From positions 1-36,550 of the forward strand of contig NZ_QUNR01000005.1 of the NCBI RefSeq assembly GCF_003387535.1: a stretch of 36,550 nucleotides of DNA. Reading direction: 5' to 3'. The position numbers and the translations under genes were made by a program. This DNA is from Paraperlucidibaca baekdonensis (GTDB lineage Bacteria; Pseudomonadota; Gammaproteobacteria; Pseudomonadales; Moraxellaceae). Below are positions 8,159 through 15,818 of this stretch, in pieces. Each line of letters opens with the position of its first letter. The first letter of the stretch is position 1. The notes below the pieces were generated by a model. It had not been told where the DNA came from and did not search any database. It was given only the letters and a program-made list of their open reading frames with translations.

Positions 8159-9357
8159 AAATTATCAAAAATTTATTGCTTATATTCTTTTTCGTGATGA
8201 TTGGCGCCGGAGCTGTCTGGTACATCATGGAGTACGGCCCGCTAGCTCAGGAGCATGAGCAACACACCTCAGCCTTACAGACTGAGCAAGCTGAAGATGA
8301 GCATGCTGACCCTCAATACGTGAAGCTCAATGAGGCTCAGTTAAAAGCCAATAGTTTGGCAATAGAAACTGCTGCTAAGGCTAATTTTGTCACGGCATTG
8401 GCCTTGCCTGGCCAGCTTGTATTGAGTACTGATCGCGAGGCACGTATTTCGTCTCCAGTATTAGGCACGGTTCGCTCCGCCCCCATTCAAATCGGAAGCA
8501 AGGTTCGAGCTGGTGATCTTTTGGCAACGATTGAAAGCGCACAGCTTTCAGATGCCTCTGCTCGGTTTTTGGCCGCGCGAGAGCGCTTCGCTTTGTCGCA
8601 ATCGGTATTTACTCGTGAGAAATCGTTGTGGGAGAAAAAAATCAGTGCTGAGCAAGACTATCTAGCTGCTCGTGGCGCATTGGCGGAAGCCCGTATTGAG
8701 GTTCAGAGCGCACAGCAAAGTTTAATGTCATTAGGGCTCAGCGAGAAAAGTGCTCGCGAATTGAAGGCTGGTAGTCACTTGGCGAAATTTAGTTTAAGAG
8801 CCCCAATTTCAGGCACATTGCTTAGTAAGGATCTAACGATAGGTGAGGCTGTCGACAGTGAAAAACTCTTATTTAGAATTGCTGACCTGTCTGTGTTGTG
8901 GATTGACTTAGCTATTCCAGTAAGTGAGCTGGCCAGTGTGCGTGTAGGTCAATCAGTTTGGGTTCGTAATAAGTCTGGCCAAAAGACGCAAGGCAGCGTG
9001 ATTTTTGTACAGCCTGAGCTAGACCCTGCCAGCCGAAGTGGCTCTGTGCGGGTGCAGATTAATAATTCGCAGGGCGATTGGCGATCAGGAGAGTTTGTCG
9101 ACGCGTCCATACAAATGGGCGAGCCTAAGCTGGTGGTTAGTGTGCCTCAATCAGCTATTTTGATGATTGAAAATGAGCCATCAGTTTTTGTTGAGGGGGC
9201 TGCAGGGTTGACGCCACGTGCTGTTGTGCTTGGCAGTCGTAGCGGCGATCGCCAAGAGATTTTGAATGGCCTAAGTGAAGGTGAACGTTTTGCTACGGGT
9301 AATGTCTTTGTGCTCAAAGCCGATTTAGGTAAATCGGAGGCGGCACATGATGATTAA
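8155..9357 (+). CDS. czcB: Periplasmic adaptor (membrane fusion protein) of CzcCBA-type pump
   Basis: The 400-aa protein has one N-terminal membrane anchor (about residues 5-26) followed by an acidic, His-containing linker (EHEQHTS, EDEHADP). Next come the split lipoyl halves around an alpha-hairpin and then the beta-barrel and proximal domains (the block LSVLWIDLAIPVSELASV is typical). It connects the RND pump to the outer-membrane factor and may hand metal to the pump. The start overlaps the previous stop by four bases, and the pump gene follows after 29 bases. Confidence 0.92.
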   Translation: MKIIKNLLLIFFFVMIGAGAVWYIMEYGPLAQEHEQHTSALQTEQAEDEHADPQYVKLNEAQLKANSLAIETAAKANFVTALALPGQLVLSTDREARISSPVLGTVRSAPIQIGSKVRAGDLLATIESAQLSDASARFLAARERFALSQSVFTREKSLWEKKISAEQDYLAARGALAEARIEVQSAQQSLMSLGLSEKSARELKAGSHLAKFSLRAPISGTLLSKDLTIGEAVDSEKLLFRIADLSVLWIDLAIPVSELASVRVGQSVWVRNKSGQKTQGSVIFVQPELDPASRSGSVRVQINNSQGDWRSGEFVDASIQMGEPKLVVSVPQSAILMIENEPSVFVEGAAGLTPRAVVLGSRSGDRQEILNGLSEGERFATGNVFVLKADLGKSEAAHDD

Positions 9358-9386
9358 TTTATTCAAGACTCAGCAGGAGCATCATC

Positions 9387-12300
9387 ATGCTCGATAAAGT
9401 CATTAGTTTTTCTTTAGCGCATCGCTATTTGGTTGTCGTTCTAGTGCTATTGATGGCGGGCTTTGGCGTGTATTCGCTTCAAAAACTGCCTATCGATGCC
9501 GTGCCGGACATCACCAATAATCAAGTGCAAATAAACACCGTGCTTTCAGGTTTATCACCAGAGGACATTGAGAAGCAGGTGACATATCCAATTGAAAGTG
9601 CCTTGGCAGGTATTGCTGGCCTTCAATCAACACGGTCGTTATCTCGGAATGGCTTTTCGCAAGTCACGGCAGTTTTTAACGATGATGTTGACATTTACTT
9701 CGCAAGAAATCAGGTCACTGAGCGGCTGAATGAAGCTAAAGAGGCGCTACCTGATAAAGCATCACCTCGCATGGGTGCAATCTCTACCGGCCTAGGCGAA
9801 GTATATATGTGGGCCGTGAAATTTACGCACCCACAAGGTGAAGGTGCGGAGATTACCGATGGTCAACCGGGATGGCAGACGGATGGTAGTTATCTGACAC
9901 CAGAAGGTGAATATTTGCGCAGTACAGTGGCGCAAGCCGCCTATTTGCGCACAGTGCAGGACTGGATCATTCGCCCGCAGTTAAAGGGGTTGCCCGGTAT
10001 TGCAGGTGTAGACAGTATTGGCGGGTTCGCCAAGCAGTATCACGTTCAACCCGATCCACTGAAATTAAGAGCGTATGGTTTATCGTTGAACAATGTGGTT
10101 GAGGCATTGGAGGTAGCCAACCAAAGTCGCGGCGGAGGATATATAGAGTCGCGAGGCGAGTCATATCTGGTTCGTGTTGATGGCCGACTTAAAACTCTAA
10201 ATGATATTGCCAATACCGTAGTCGCCACGCGAAGCAATACGCCAATTTACATGCGCGACATTGCCCGAGTGGAGATTGGGGAGGAGTTGCGTACAGGCTC
10301 GGCAAGCGAAAATGGCCAAGAGGCTGTTATTGGCACGGCTTTGATGCGTATTGGCGAAAACTCGCGCACCGTAGCCATAGCGGTTGATAAGAAACTCATT
10401 GAGATACGCCGTAGCCTGCCGCCAGGTATAGAGGCTCAGACGGTACTAAATCGTAGTAAGTTGGTGAATGCCACAGTCTCGACCATAGCTAAGAATCTTA
10501 GCGAAGGTGCACTGTTGGTCATTGCTGTGCTCTTTTTGATGCTTGGAAATGTGCGGGCTGCACTAATAGCAGCATTGGTTATTCCGTTGACGGTTTTACT
10601 AATGAGCACTGGCATGGTGAGGCTTGGTATTAGTGGAAATTTGATGAGCCTTGGCGCATTGGATTTCGGTCTAATTGTTGATGGCGCTATCATTATTGTT
10701 GAGAACTGTTTGAGCCGCCTGTCGGCTAGTCAACATCGAATGGGGAGGCCTCTGAGCCTTGAGGAGCGACTATCGGCTGTATTGGCTGCAACGCGTGAAA
10801 TGGTTCGGCCTTCGGTGTTTGGACAGGCCATTATTATTACAGTTTACTTACCGATTCTAGCGCTGGAAGGTGTTGAAGGTAAGATGTTTCACCCGATGGC
10901 AGCGACCGTAATTTTGGCTTTATTGGCAGCTTTTATGTTGTCACTCACCTTGATTCCAGCACTAATTGGCATATTTTTTACTGGAACTATAGAGGAAAAA
11001 GAAGGGCGAATATTAGGCAGGGCAAACGCATTGTATAAGCCAGCTTTGTCTTGGTCGTTGCGTTGGCCAAGGAAAGTCATTGCTATTGCTTTAGGCTCAT
11101 TTGCAATTGGATTACTGGTTTTTACTCAGCTCGGACAAGAGTTTGTTCCAACGCTTGATGAGAAAGATATCGCCATGCAAGCGCTGCGTATTCCTAGTAC
11201 AGGTATTAAACAGTCGAGCCAAATGCAATTGCAGGTTGAAAATACAGTGAAGCAATTTAAGGAAGTTGCTTTTGTTTTCTCCAAAACCGGCACTGCTGAG
11301 ATGGCGGCTGACCCTATGCCACCTAGCGCATCGGATACCTTTATTATTTTAAAACCACGAGAGCAATGGCCGAATCCAAATTTGACTAAGTCTGAGTTGA
11401 TCGAACGCATTGAGCATAAAGTGGCTGAGTTGCCTGGTAATAACTACGAGTTTAGTCAGCCAATTCAAATGCGTTTTAACGAGCTGTTATCTGGTGTACG
11501 CGGCGATGTTGCTGTCAAAGTCTTTGGCGATGACTTTGCAAAAATGCTCGCTACCGCTAATCAGGTTGCTCAAGCGCTACGCAGTATTGAAGGATCAAGT
11601 GAAGTCAAAGTTGAGCAAGTTGAGGGCCAAACTTTACTCGATATCGATTTCGATCGTGATGCTTTGGCACGCTTGGGCCTTCGTATGGGAGATGTGCAAG
11701 ATATGGTGACGGCAGCCATAGGTGGCCAGCAAGCTGGTGATATTTTTGAGGGTGATCGTCGCTTTGCAGTGATGGTTAGGCTGCCTGAGGCTGTACGTAC
11801 CGATCTTGATCAGTTGCGCGCTTTACCAGTGGCTGTAGCAAGCACGGTTGCTGAGCAGCGCTTTATTACTTTAGGCAGTGTTGCCACGCTTTCGTTGCAA
11901 GATGGTCTCAATCAGGTCAGCCGAGAGGACAGTAAGCGCCGAATAGTTGTTGCCGCAAATGTCCGTGGCCGTGATTTGTCATCATTTGTGGAGGAGGCTC
12001 AGCAGCTCATTGAAAAGCAAGTACAGTTGCCAGCAGGCAGTTGGTTAGTGTGGGGTGGTCAATTTGAGAATCTTCAGGCAGCCAAGTCACGGCTTATGAT
12101 TGTTGTCCCAGCTTGCTTTGGTCTCATTTTAATCTTGCTATTTATGGCGCTTGGTAGCGTTCGCCAAGCATTGTTAGTGTTTACAGCTGTGCCACTTGCC
12201 CTATCAGGTGGCGTCCTTGCGCTCTGGGCTTTTGGTATTGCCTTTTCTATTACTGCAGCAATTGGTTTTATTGCGCTTTCGGGCGTGGCTGTGCTCAATG

Positions 12301-12593
12301 GTTTGGTGATGGTCAGCCGAATTAATCAACTCCGTGAGGAGGGCGTGTCATTGAACACTGCTGTGGAGCAGGGCTCGTTGTCTCGTTTACGGCCAGTACT
12401 GATGACTGCGATGGTTGCCTCGCTCGGCTTTGTTCCTATGGCACTCGCCACAGGAACAGGCGCTGAGGTGCAAAAACCGTTAGCGATTGTTGTGATTGGC
12501 GGCTTAATTACTAGCACATTGTTAACTCTAGTAGCCTTGCCGGCAATGTATCGATTAATCGAGCATTGGAAAGAAGGGCGCCAGAAGGCCTAA
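9387..12593 (+). CDS. czcA: Heavy-metal RND pump, Zn/Cd/Co type (CzcA)
   Basis: The 1068-aa protein is a full-length HME-RND proton/metal antiporter with twelve predicted membrane helices and two large periplasmic loops. It drives export of divalent cations across both membranes using proton influx. The fourth-helix motif ALDFGLIVDGAIIIVEN keeps all three acidic residues of the CzcA proton path (Asp426, Asp432 and Glu439, with the same spacing as Asp402/Asp408/Glu415 in CzcA of Cupriavidus), which points to the Zn/Cd/Co class. It has an AGGAG ribosome site. No dedicated czcRS pair is in the window. Confidence 0.94.
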   Translation: MLDKVISFSLAHRYLVVVLVLLMAGFGVYSLQKLPIDAVPDITNNQVQINTVLSGLSPEDIEKQVTYPIESALAGIAGLQSTRSLSRNGFSQVTAVFNDDVDIYFARNQVTERLNEAKEALPDKASPRMGAISTGLGEVYMWAVKFTHPQGEGAEITDGQPGWQTDGSYLTPEGEYLRSTVAQAAYLRTVQDWIIRPQLKGLPGIAGVDSIGGFAKQYHVQPDPLKLRAYGLSLNNVVEALEVANQSRGGGYIESRGESYLVRVDGRLKTLNDIANTVVATRSNTPIYMRDIARVEIGEELRTGSASENGQEAVIGTALMRIGENSRTVAIAVDKKLIEIRRSLPPGIEAQTVLNRSKLVNATVSTIAKNLSEGALLVIAVLFLMLGNVRAALIAALVIPLTVLLMSTGMVRLGISGNLMSLGALDFGLIVDGAIIIVENCLSRLSASQHRMGRPLSLEERLSAVLAATREMVRPSVFGQAIIITVYLPILALEGVEGKMFHPMAATVILALLAAFMLSLTLIPALIGIFFTGTIEEKEGRILGRANALYKPALSWSLRWPRKVIAIALGSFAIGLLVFTQLGQEFVPTLDEKDIAMQALRIPSTGIKQSSQMQLQVENTVKQFKEVAFVFSKTGTAEMAADPMPPSASDTFIILKPREQWPNPNLTKSELIERIEHKVAELPGNNYEFSQPIQMRFNELLSGVRGDVAVKVFGDDFAKMLATANQVAQALRSIEGSSEVKVEQVEGQTLLDIDFDRDALARLGLRMGDVQDMVTAAIGGQQAGDIFEGDRRFAVMVRLPEAVRTDLDQLRALPVAVASTVAEQRFITLGSVATLSLQDGLNQVSREDSKRRIVVAANVRGRDLSSFVEEAQQLIEKQVQLPAGSWLVWGGQFENLQAAKSRLMIVVPACFGLILILLFMALGSVRQALLVFTAVPLALSGGVLALWAFGIAFSITAAIGFIALSGVAVLNGLVMVSRINQLREEGVSLNTAVEQGSLSRLRPVLMTAMVASLGFVPMALATGTGAEVQKPLAIVVIGGLITSTLLTLVALPAMYRLIEHWKEGRQKA

Positions 12594-12610
12594 TTTCTAC
12601 AATAGTCAAT

Positions 12611-12736
12611 ATGCTAGCAAGGCATCGGAGGCCAGCGCACGTTTCAGTATTGATCGTTGCGCTGGTGATTAACTTGGCTATGTTTAGCGTCGAAACAGTG
12701 GTGCATTATGGTATTAGCCTGGTACTGATAAGTTAA
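12611..12736 (+). pseudogene. Remnant of a CzcD-like cation transporter, cut by IS6 copy 2
   Basis: A 41-codon frame reads RPAHVSVLIVALVINLAMFSVE, very like the first membrane helix of CDF-type cation transporters. It then jumps to HYGISL, which resembles a later part of the same proteins (around GDAANYGISL), implying an internal deletion of roughly two dozen residues. The last codons and stop lie inside the left end of the IS copy starting at 12721. The fragment is too short to work. The CDF assignment rests on about 25 residues, so confidence is modest. Confidence 0.4.
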
Positions 12737-12934
12737 CTCGCCGCTTGTGATAATTCGCGTATGAGTACCTACAAACGACATCGCTTTCACTCCAGCATCA
12801 TCAGCTACGCAGTCTGGATCTATTACCGATTCAATCTGAGCTTCCGTGATATCGAAGACTTGCTGGCAGAGAAGGGTATCTCTGTCAGTTATGAGTCGAT
12901 CCGATTGTGGTGTATCAAATTCGGACCTAGCTAT
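12721..12934 (+). mobile_element. IS6-family copy 2, left part only
   Basis: It starts with GGTACTGATAAGTTAACTC and continues with the same sequence as copies 1 and 3 up to 12934, where homology stops abruptly before a run of seven C residues. The transposase part (12761-12934) encodes 58 residues, MSTYKRHRFHSSII to IKFGPSY, and lacks all catalytic residues. The rest of the copy is missing; foreign DNA carrying higA follows. Confidence 0.85.
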
Positions 12935-12991
12935 GGTAATCCCCCCCAGAAATTAATCGGATTCAGAAGTCGAGATTTTTTGAATAAGTAG
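12761..12991 (+). pseudogene. Truncated IS6-family transposase, N-terminal 58 residues
   Basis: The first 58 codons match the other two transposase copies, including RDIEDLLAEKGISVSYE. After codon 58 the frame runs into unrelated sequence and stops at 12991. None of the DDE residues are present, so it is inactive. Confidence 0.85.
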
Positions 12992-13073
12992 TAAAAGTTA
13001 AGGTGCCTCAAAGCGCACTGCAGGTGATGTATATTGGTCGACTATCATGGTTGACTCAAAGGGGAGAGCAAAG

Positions 13074-13355
13074 ATGATGATGAATCCGCCACATCCCGGT
13101 AGCCTACTCCGTGCGGATGTTATTGAGGATCTTGGCATAACGCTGACGGATGCGGCTGGGCGATTGGGTATATCGCGTGGCGTGTTGTCACGAGTGTTAA
13201 ATTGCCGAGTAGCAATCAGTGCTGATTTAGCCATCCGCCTTGAAATGGCAGGCGTCAGCACAGCCAGGGCTTGGCTTGCTATGCAGAGCAGCTATGATCT
13301 CGCACAAGCTATGCAGCACGTTCAGCGTACAGTTATGCCGTTGAGGTCGACCTAA
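13074..13355 (+). CDS. higA: HigA-type antitoxin (Xre-like helix-turn-helix)
   Basis: The 93-aa product begins MMMNPPHPGSLL and continues with the HigA helix-turn-helix (LTDAAGRLGISRGVLSRVLN) and the trait IRLEMAGVSTARAWLAMQSSYDLAQA. In HigBA systems the antitoxin binds the HigB mRNA interferase and represses the operon. The start at 13074 was chosen over 13047 because GGGGAGAG lies eight bases upstream and the protein then starts as the family does. HigB normally sits just upstream, but 12935-13073 holds no such gene, so this antitoxin is an orphan, stranded between IS6 fragments. Confidence 0.85.
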   Translation: MMMNPPHPGSLLRADVIEDLGITLTDAAGRLGISRGVLSRVLNCRVAISADLAIRLEMAGVSTARAWLAMQSSYDLAQAMQHVQRTVMPLRST

Positions 13356-13383
13356 ATAAGTTGCTGACAAGATAGCTCGCTGG

Positions 13384-13405
13384 GTTGAGTTAACTTGTCA
13401 GTACC
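13384..13405 (-). mobile_element. Isolated 22-bp left end of the IS6 element, inverted
   Basis: Read on the minus strand this is GGTACTGACAAGTTAACTCAAC, identical to the first 22 bases of copy 1. The CTC after the shared core marks it as a left rather than a right end. It abuts the broken brnA gene at 13406. The rest of that copy is gone. Confidence 0.7.
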
Positions 13406-13646
13406 GCTTAACGTAGTCCAGCACATCGGCATCAACTCCTAGCGTGAGTTACTTTTTGTTCTCCTGTCCTAGCCGTATAGCGTTCACCCAAAAATCCTCG
13501 CCAAGTTCAGGAATATCAGTGTAATCAATAGCTGAGTCGGGTTTATTTTTCAGCGCAGCTAGCTCCGCTTTCTACTGTGCAGTTAGTGAAGCAAGGATGA
13601 TAAGGTCAGAGCTAACGCTGACCTTATCATTCTCGTTCCTTTTCAT
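13406..13646 (-). pseudogene. brnA: BrnA-type antitoxin pseudogene
   Basis: Read from the ATG at 13646 the frame gives MKRNENDKVSVSSDL, then after a TAG at 13574-13572 it continues KAELAALKNKPDSAIDYTD and IPELGEDFWVNAIRLG. A TAA at 13451-13449 follows, and then LTLGVDADVLDYVKR. This matches BrnA antitoxins (PDS-ID-SDIPEL...FW.NA, then a ribbon-helix-helix segment with DADVL). Two in-frame stops and loss of the C-terminus at an IS end make it a pseudogene. No BrnT toxin gene is seen upstream on the same strand (13647-13750). Confidence 0.65.
13597..13630. repeat. 13-bp perfect inverted repeat inside the brnA pseudogene
   Basis: ATGATAAGGTCAG (13597-13609) and CTGACCTTATCAT (13618-13630) are perfectly complementary around an 8-base loop. 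It lies within the first codons of the pseudogene. No T-run follows, so a terminator is unlikely; it may be an operator-like site or an mRNA hairpin. Confidence 0.55.
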
Positions 13647-13751
13647 TAGCACACCTCATTGAAATTATAGTGGTCAAGTAATGCCAGACACAGTTTATGC
13701 TTCGCTTATATCCATCTCGCTAGTGGGTTAAGTCCAGTGTGGGTTGCCAGA

Positions 13752-13827
13752 AGACATCTAATCTCAGCAGGCCATTATCGTCGGAGCAAGACGGCTGCGC
13801 TCGCGACGTGCAGATCGGTGGTTGCGA
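13752..13827 (+). mobile_element. Fragment of the 3' end of an IS6-family transposase gene
   Basis: About 76 bases align with the end of the transposase genes of copies 1 and 3, including the part coding CCATTATCG...CGGAG and the GGTGGTTGCG end. It is diverged from both, so it comes from an older or different copy. Bases 13828-14017 after it hold no gene I can support. Confidence 0.6.
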
Positions 13828-14017
13828 CGATTCGCCTTGCCAAGTAGCTATGAATTCTTGCAGTACTCAAGTCGAGAGATGCGTCTAAGTGTCGATGCGC
13901 TCACAAATTTGTACAAAAAAGTTACGAGTGAGCATACGATTTTGTCACTTCATTTTTCGCATTTGCTCACGATTATAATAAGCCGAGTGCGACCAGTTGA
14001 CTGAAAATGGTACGAGC

Positions 14018-14053
14018 CCAAGGTACTGACAAGTTAACTTATCAGTACCTTGG
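14018..14053. repeat. 36-bp palindrome formed by two fused IS6 ends
   Basis: GGTACTGACAAGTT (14022-14035) meets AACTTATCAGTACC (14036-14049) head to head, with flanking CCAA and TTGG extending the symmetry. Only one pair of positions fails to match. It is what remains when a copy of the element loses everything between its terminal repeats. It lies about 60 bases ahead of the small secreted protein that opens the second RND module. Confidence 0.75.
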
Positions 14054-14115
14054 CTGTGCTTGTTAAGCAAGCTGATATCGTTATAGTATCCGCTACATGC
14101 TCTTGGGGTGGTTGC

Positions 14116-14550
14116 ATGCAATCTTCTAGATATATTCATTGTTTCAGTCTGTTTGCCTACTTGTGGGTCGCTGTCGGCTTGTCCGAATTTGCCCTGATGG
14201 CCTGGCTTACAGTTGACCATCATGAAGTATCTTCCTCGATAGAAGGCTCTGGGCAACGAGTAGTTTTGCATCACCACACTGGCAATCACGAGTCAGTAAC
14301 CAGCACTGCGGTCGGCACTGACGAGCACTTCGATCACATATTAGATATGCCAGATCAGGCTGATACCTTGGTTCCGGCATCAATTCTAAATAAAGTAGAA
14401 TTGGCCAAAGTAGCTCTTACAACCATTCCTGCTGCCTTATCGCAAATTCATACGACCTTCTCCTTGGTCAGCCAGCTATCTGCGCAGCCTCCACCACTAT
14501 CTCGAAATCAAACTCTGTCGTTCTTCCGAACTATTCTGCTTCTGATTTAA
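14116..14550 (+). CDS. Small His-rich secreted protein ahead of the second RND operon
   Basis: The 144-aa product has an N-terminal hydrophobic segment (about residues 8-28) serving as signal or anchor. It then has a His-rich stretch (VDHHE, VVLHHHTGNHES, DEHFDHILDMP) likely to bind divalent metal in the periplasm, and a Pro/Leu-rich tail. Small His-containing secreted proteins occur in the same place in several heavy-metal RND operons (CzcI-like). The start at 14116 was chosen because GGGGTGG lies upstream and because longer versions would begin at a TTG inside the IS palindrome. It is 151 bases ahead of the adaptor gene. Confidence 0.6.
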   Translation: MQSSRYIHCFSLFAYLWVAVGLSEFALMAWLTVDHHEVSSSIEGSGQRVVLHHHTGNHESVTSTAVGTDEHFDHILDMPDQADTLVPASILNKVELAKVALTTIPAALSQIHTTFSLVSQLSAQPPPLSRNQTLSFFRTILLLI

Positions 14551-14562
14551 TACCACTCCTCA

Positions 14563-14644
14563 GACCACAACTCTCTGTGGTCACACTTCGTTTCGCGCAA
14601 CTTTTACTGCCGCGAAAGCGAATATCTGCGACTGACTGAGTCGC
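14563..14644. repeat. Two hairpins in the leader of the second RND operon
   Basis: GACCACA and TGTGGTC (14563-14569, 14576-14582) form a 7-bp stem with a 6-base loop. GCGACT and AGTCGC (14628-14633, 14639-14644) form a 6-bp stem with a 5-base loop. Neither has a clear T-run, so they are more likely leader or intercistronic structures than strong terminators. Confidence 0.4.
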
Positions 14645-14701
14645 TAAGTGTTCCCAACATATATTTCCAAGGCATTTGCCTAATTTTTATTGGAATGACA
14701 A

Positions 14702-15817
14702 ATGAACCATCCAAAACGATGCAGCTTTATGCTGTGCGTGCTGGCGTATGCCTGTGCATTTTCAGGCGGACTGCTAGCAGCTCCAGCATCAGAAATTTTA
14801 GTTAGCGATAAGCAGTTACGGACAATAGGCATCACACTTATGCCTTTGACTGCTTCAAGTGAAAGCGGCAAGGCGTTGTATCCAGCAAAAGTTGTTCTGC
14901 CCGTTGGTAGTGAGTTTGTCGTTAGCGCGCCAGTAAACGGCATGATAAGCCAAGTCTTAGTGGAGCCAGGTCAAGCCGTAAAGCGAGGGCAGCTCTTGCT
15001 GCGCATTAGTAGTCCAGAGCTGGCCAAGCTACAGCTAGATCTGCTTCAGGCAGCTAATCGGTCTAGGCTAGCAGGGCGGACTGCAGCTCGTGAGGATCGC
15101 CTGCTCAAGGAAGGTATTATTTCAGAGCGCCGCCAACAAGAAGCTGCCAGTGCTCGCATTGATGCCGCAGCTACTTTAAGTCAGGCACGCGCCGCTTTGG
15201 CGTTTACTGGCATGAGTTCGCCAAGCATTGAGCGCATCATTCGCACCAATAAATTGGAAGATAGTTTGACCTTGGTGGCTCATACAACAGGCGTTGTAAT
15301 GAGTGTTTCAGCCCGACCAGGGCAGCGAGTGGAGTCATCAAGCCCATTGCTATCCGTCGCAGCTTTAGGCGACTTATGGCTTGATATTCAATTGCCTTCT
15401 GCTCAAGCCAACAGCATTTCGTTACAAGCAAAAGTTACTATTCCTGGGCGAGATGTACAGGCTCAAGTCGCCAGTATCGGCTCTGTTGTCGGTAGCGCTC
15501 AAACCGTGACAGTACGTGCTCGAGTCTTGTCGAAAGCGTCCGACTTGCGTGCAGGTGAGTTCATTCAAGTAGCCTTGCCAGTGAGTCAGGAGGCTGGATC
15601 TTGGAGCTTGCCGTTAGCTGCTTTAGCGCGCCAAGGGGAGAGCGCCTACGTTTTTGTGCGAACTGCAAAAGGCTTCACAGTCAGGCCAGTGAAAATCATC
15701 GCGAGCGCAGGTCAAAAAATTCGTGCTCAAGGCGAATTAAAAGCAGGTGATCAAGTTGCTGTTTCAAGTGTAGTGACACTAAAGGCTGCTTGGTTGGGCG
15801 AGAGCGGAGGCGAATGA
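14702..15817 (+). CDS. Periplasmic adaptor of the second heavy-metal RND pump
   Basis: This 371-aa membrane fusion protein has an N-terminal signal or anchor (to about residue 27, ending LLAAPAS), a split lipoyl domain (GMISQVLVEPGQAVKRGQLL and GVVMSVSARPGQRVESSSPL), a short alpha-hairpin and a beta-barrel domain (LGDLWLDIQLPSAQANSI). It lacks the acidic/His linker of the first module's adaptor and is clearly not a close duplicate. In this operon the adaptor precedes the pump and the outer-membrane factor comes last (B-A-C order). Confidence 0.88.
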   Translation: MNHPKRCSFMLCVLAYACAFSGGLLAAPASEILVSDKQLRTIGITLMPLTASSESGKALYPAKVVLPVGSEFVVSAPVNGMISQVLVEPGQAVKRGQLLLRISSPELAKLQLDLLQAANRSRLAGRTAAREDRLLKEGIISERRQQEAASARIDAAATLSQARAALAFTGMSSPSIERIIRTNKLEDSLTLVAHTTGVVMSVSARPGQRVESSSPLLSVAALGDLWLDIQLPSAQANSISLQAKVTIPGRDVQAQVASIGSVVGSAQTVTVRARVLSKASDLRAGEFIQVALPVSQEAGSWSLPLAALARQGESAYVFVRTAKGFTVRPVKIIASAGQKIRAQGELKAGDQVAVSSVVTLKAAWLGESGGE

Positions 15818-15818
15818 C

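Noticed and set aside
13900-13985. TATAAT-like box and GTGAGCA/TGCTCAC repeat
   Set aside because: The box lacks a -35 at proper distance and the repeat is only 7 bp with a long spacer, so neither is supported as a promoter or operator.
13822-14004. 60-aa plus-strand frame between IS fragments
   Set aside because: It begins inside an IS6 transposase fragment, has no ribosome site and looks like no known family.
14050-14115. Longer version of the His-rich protein starting at TTG 14050
   Set aside because: The start would lie in the IS palindrome with no ribosome site; the ATG at 14116 has GGGGTGG upstream and gives a normal signal-like N-terminus.
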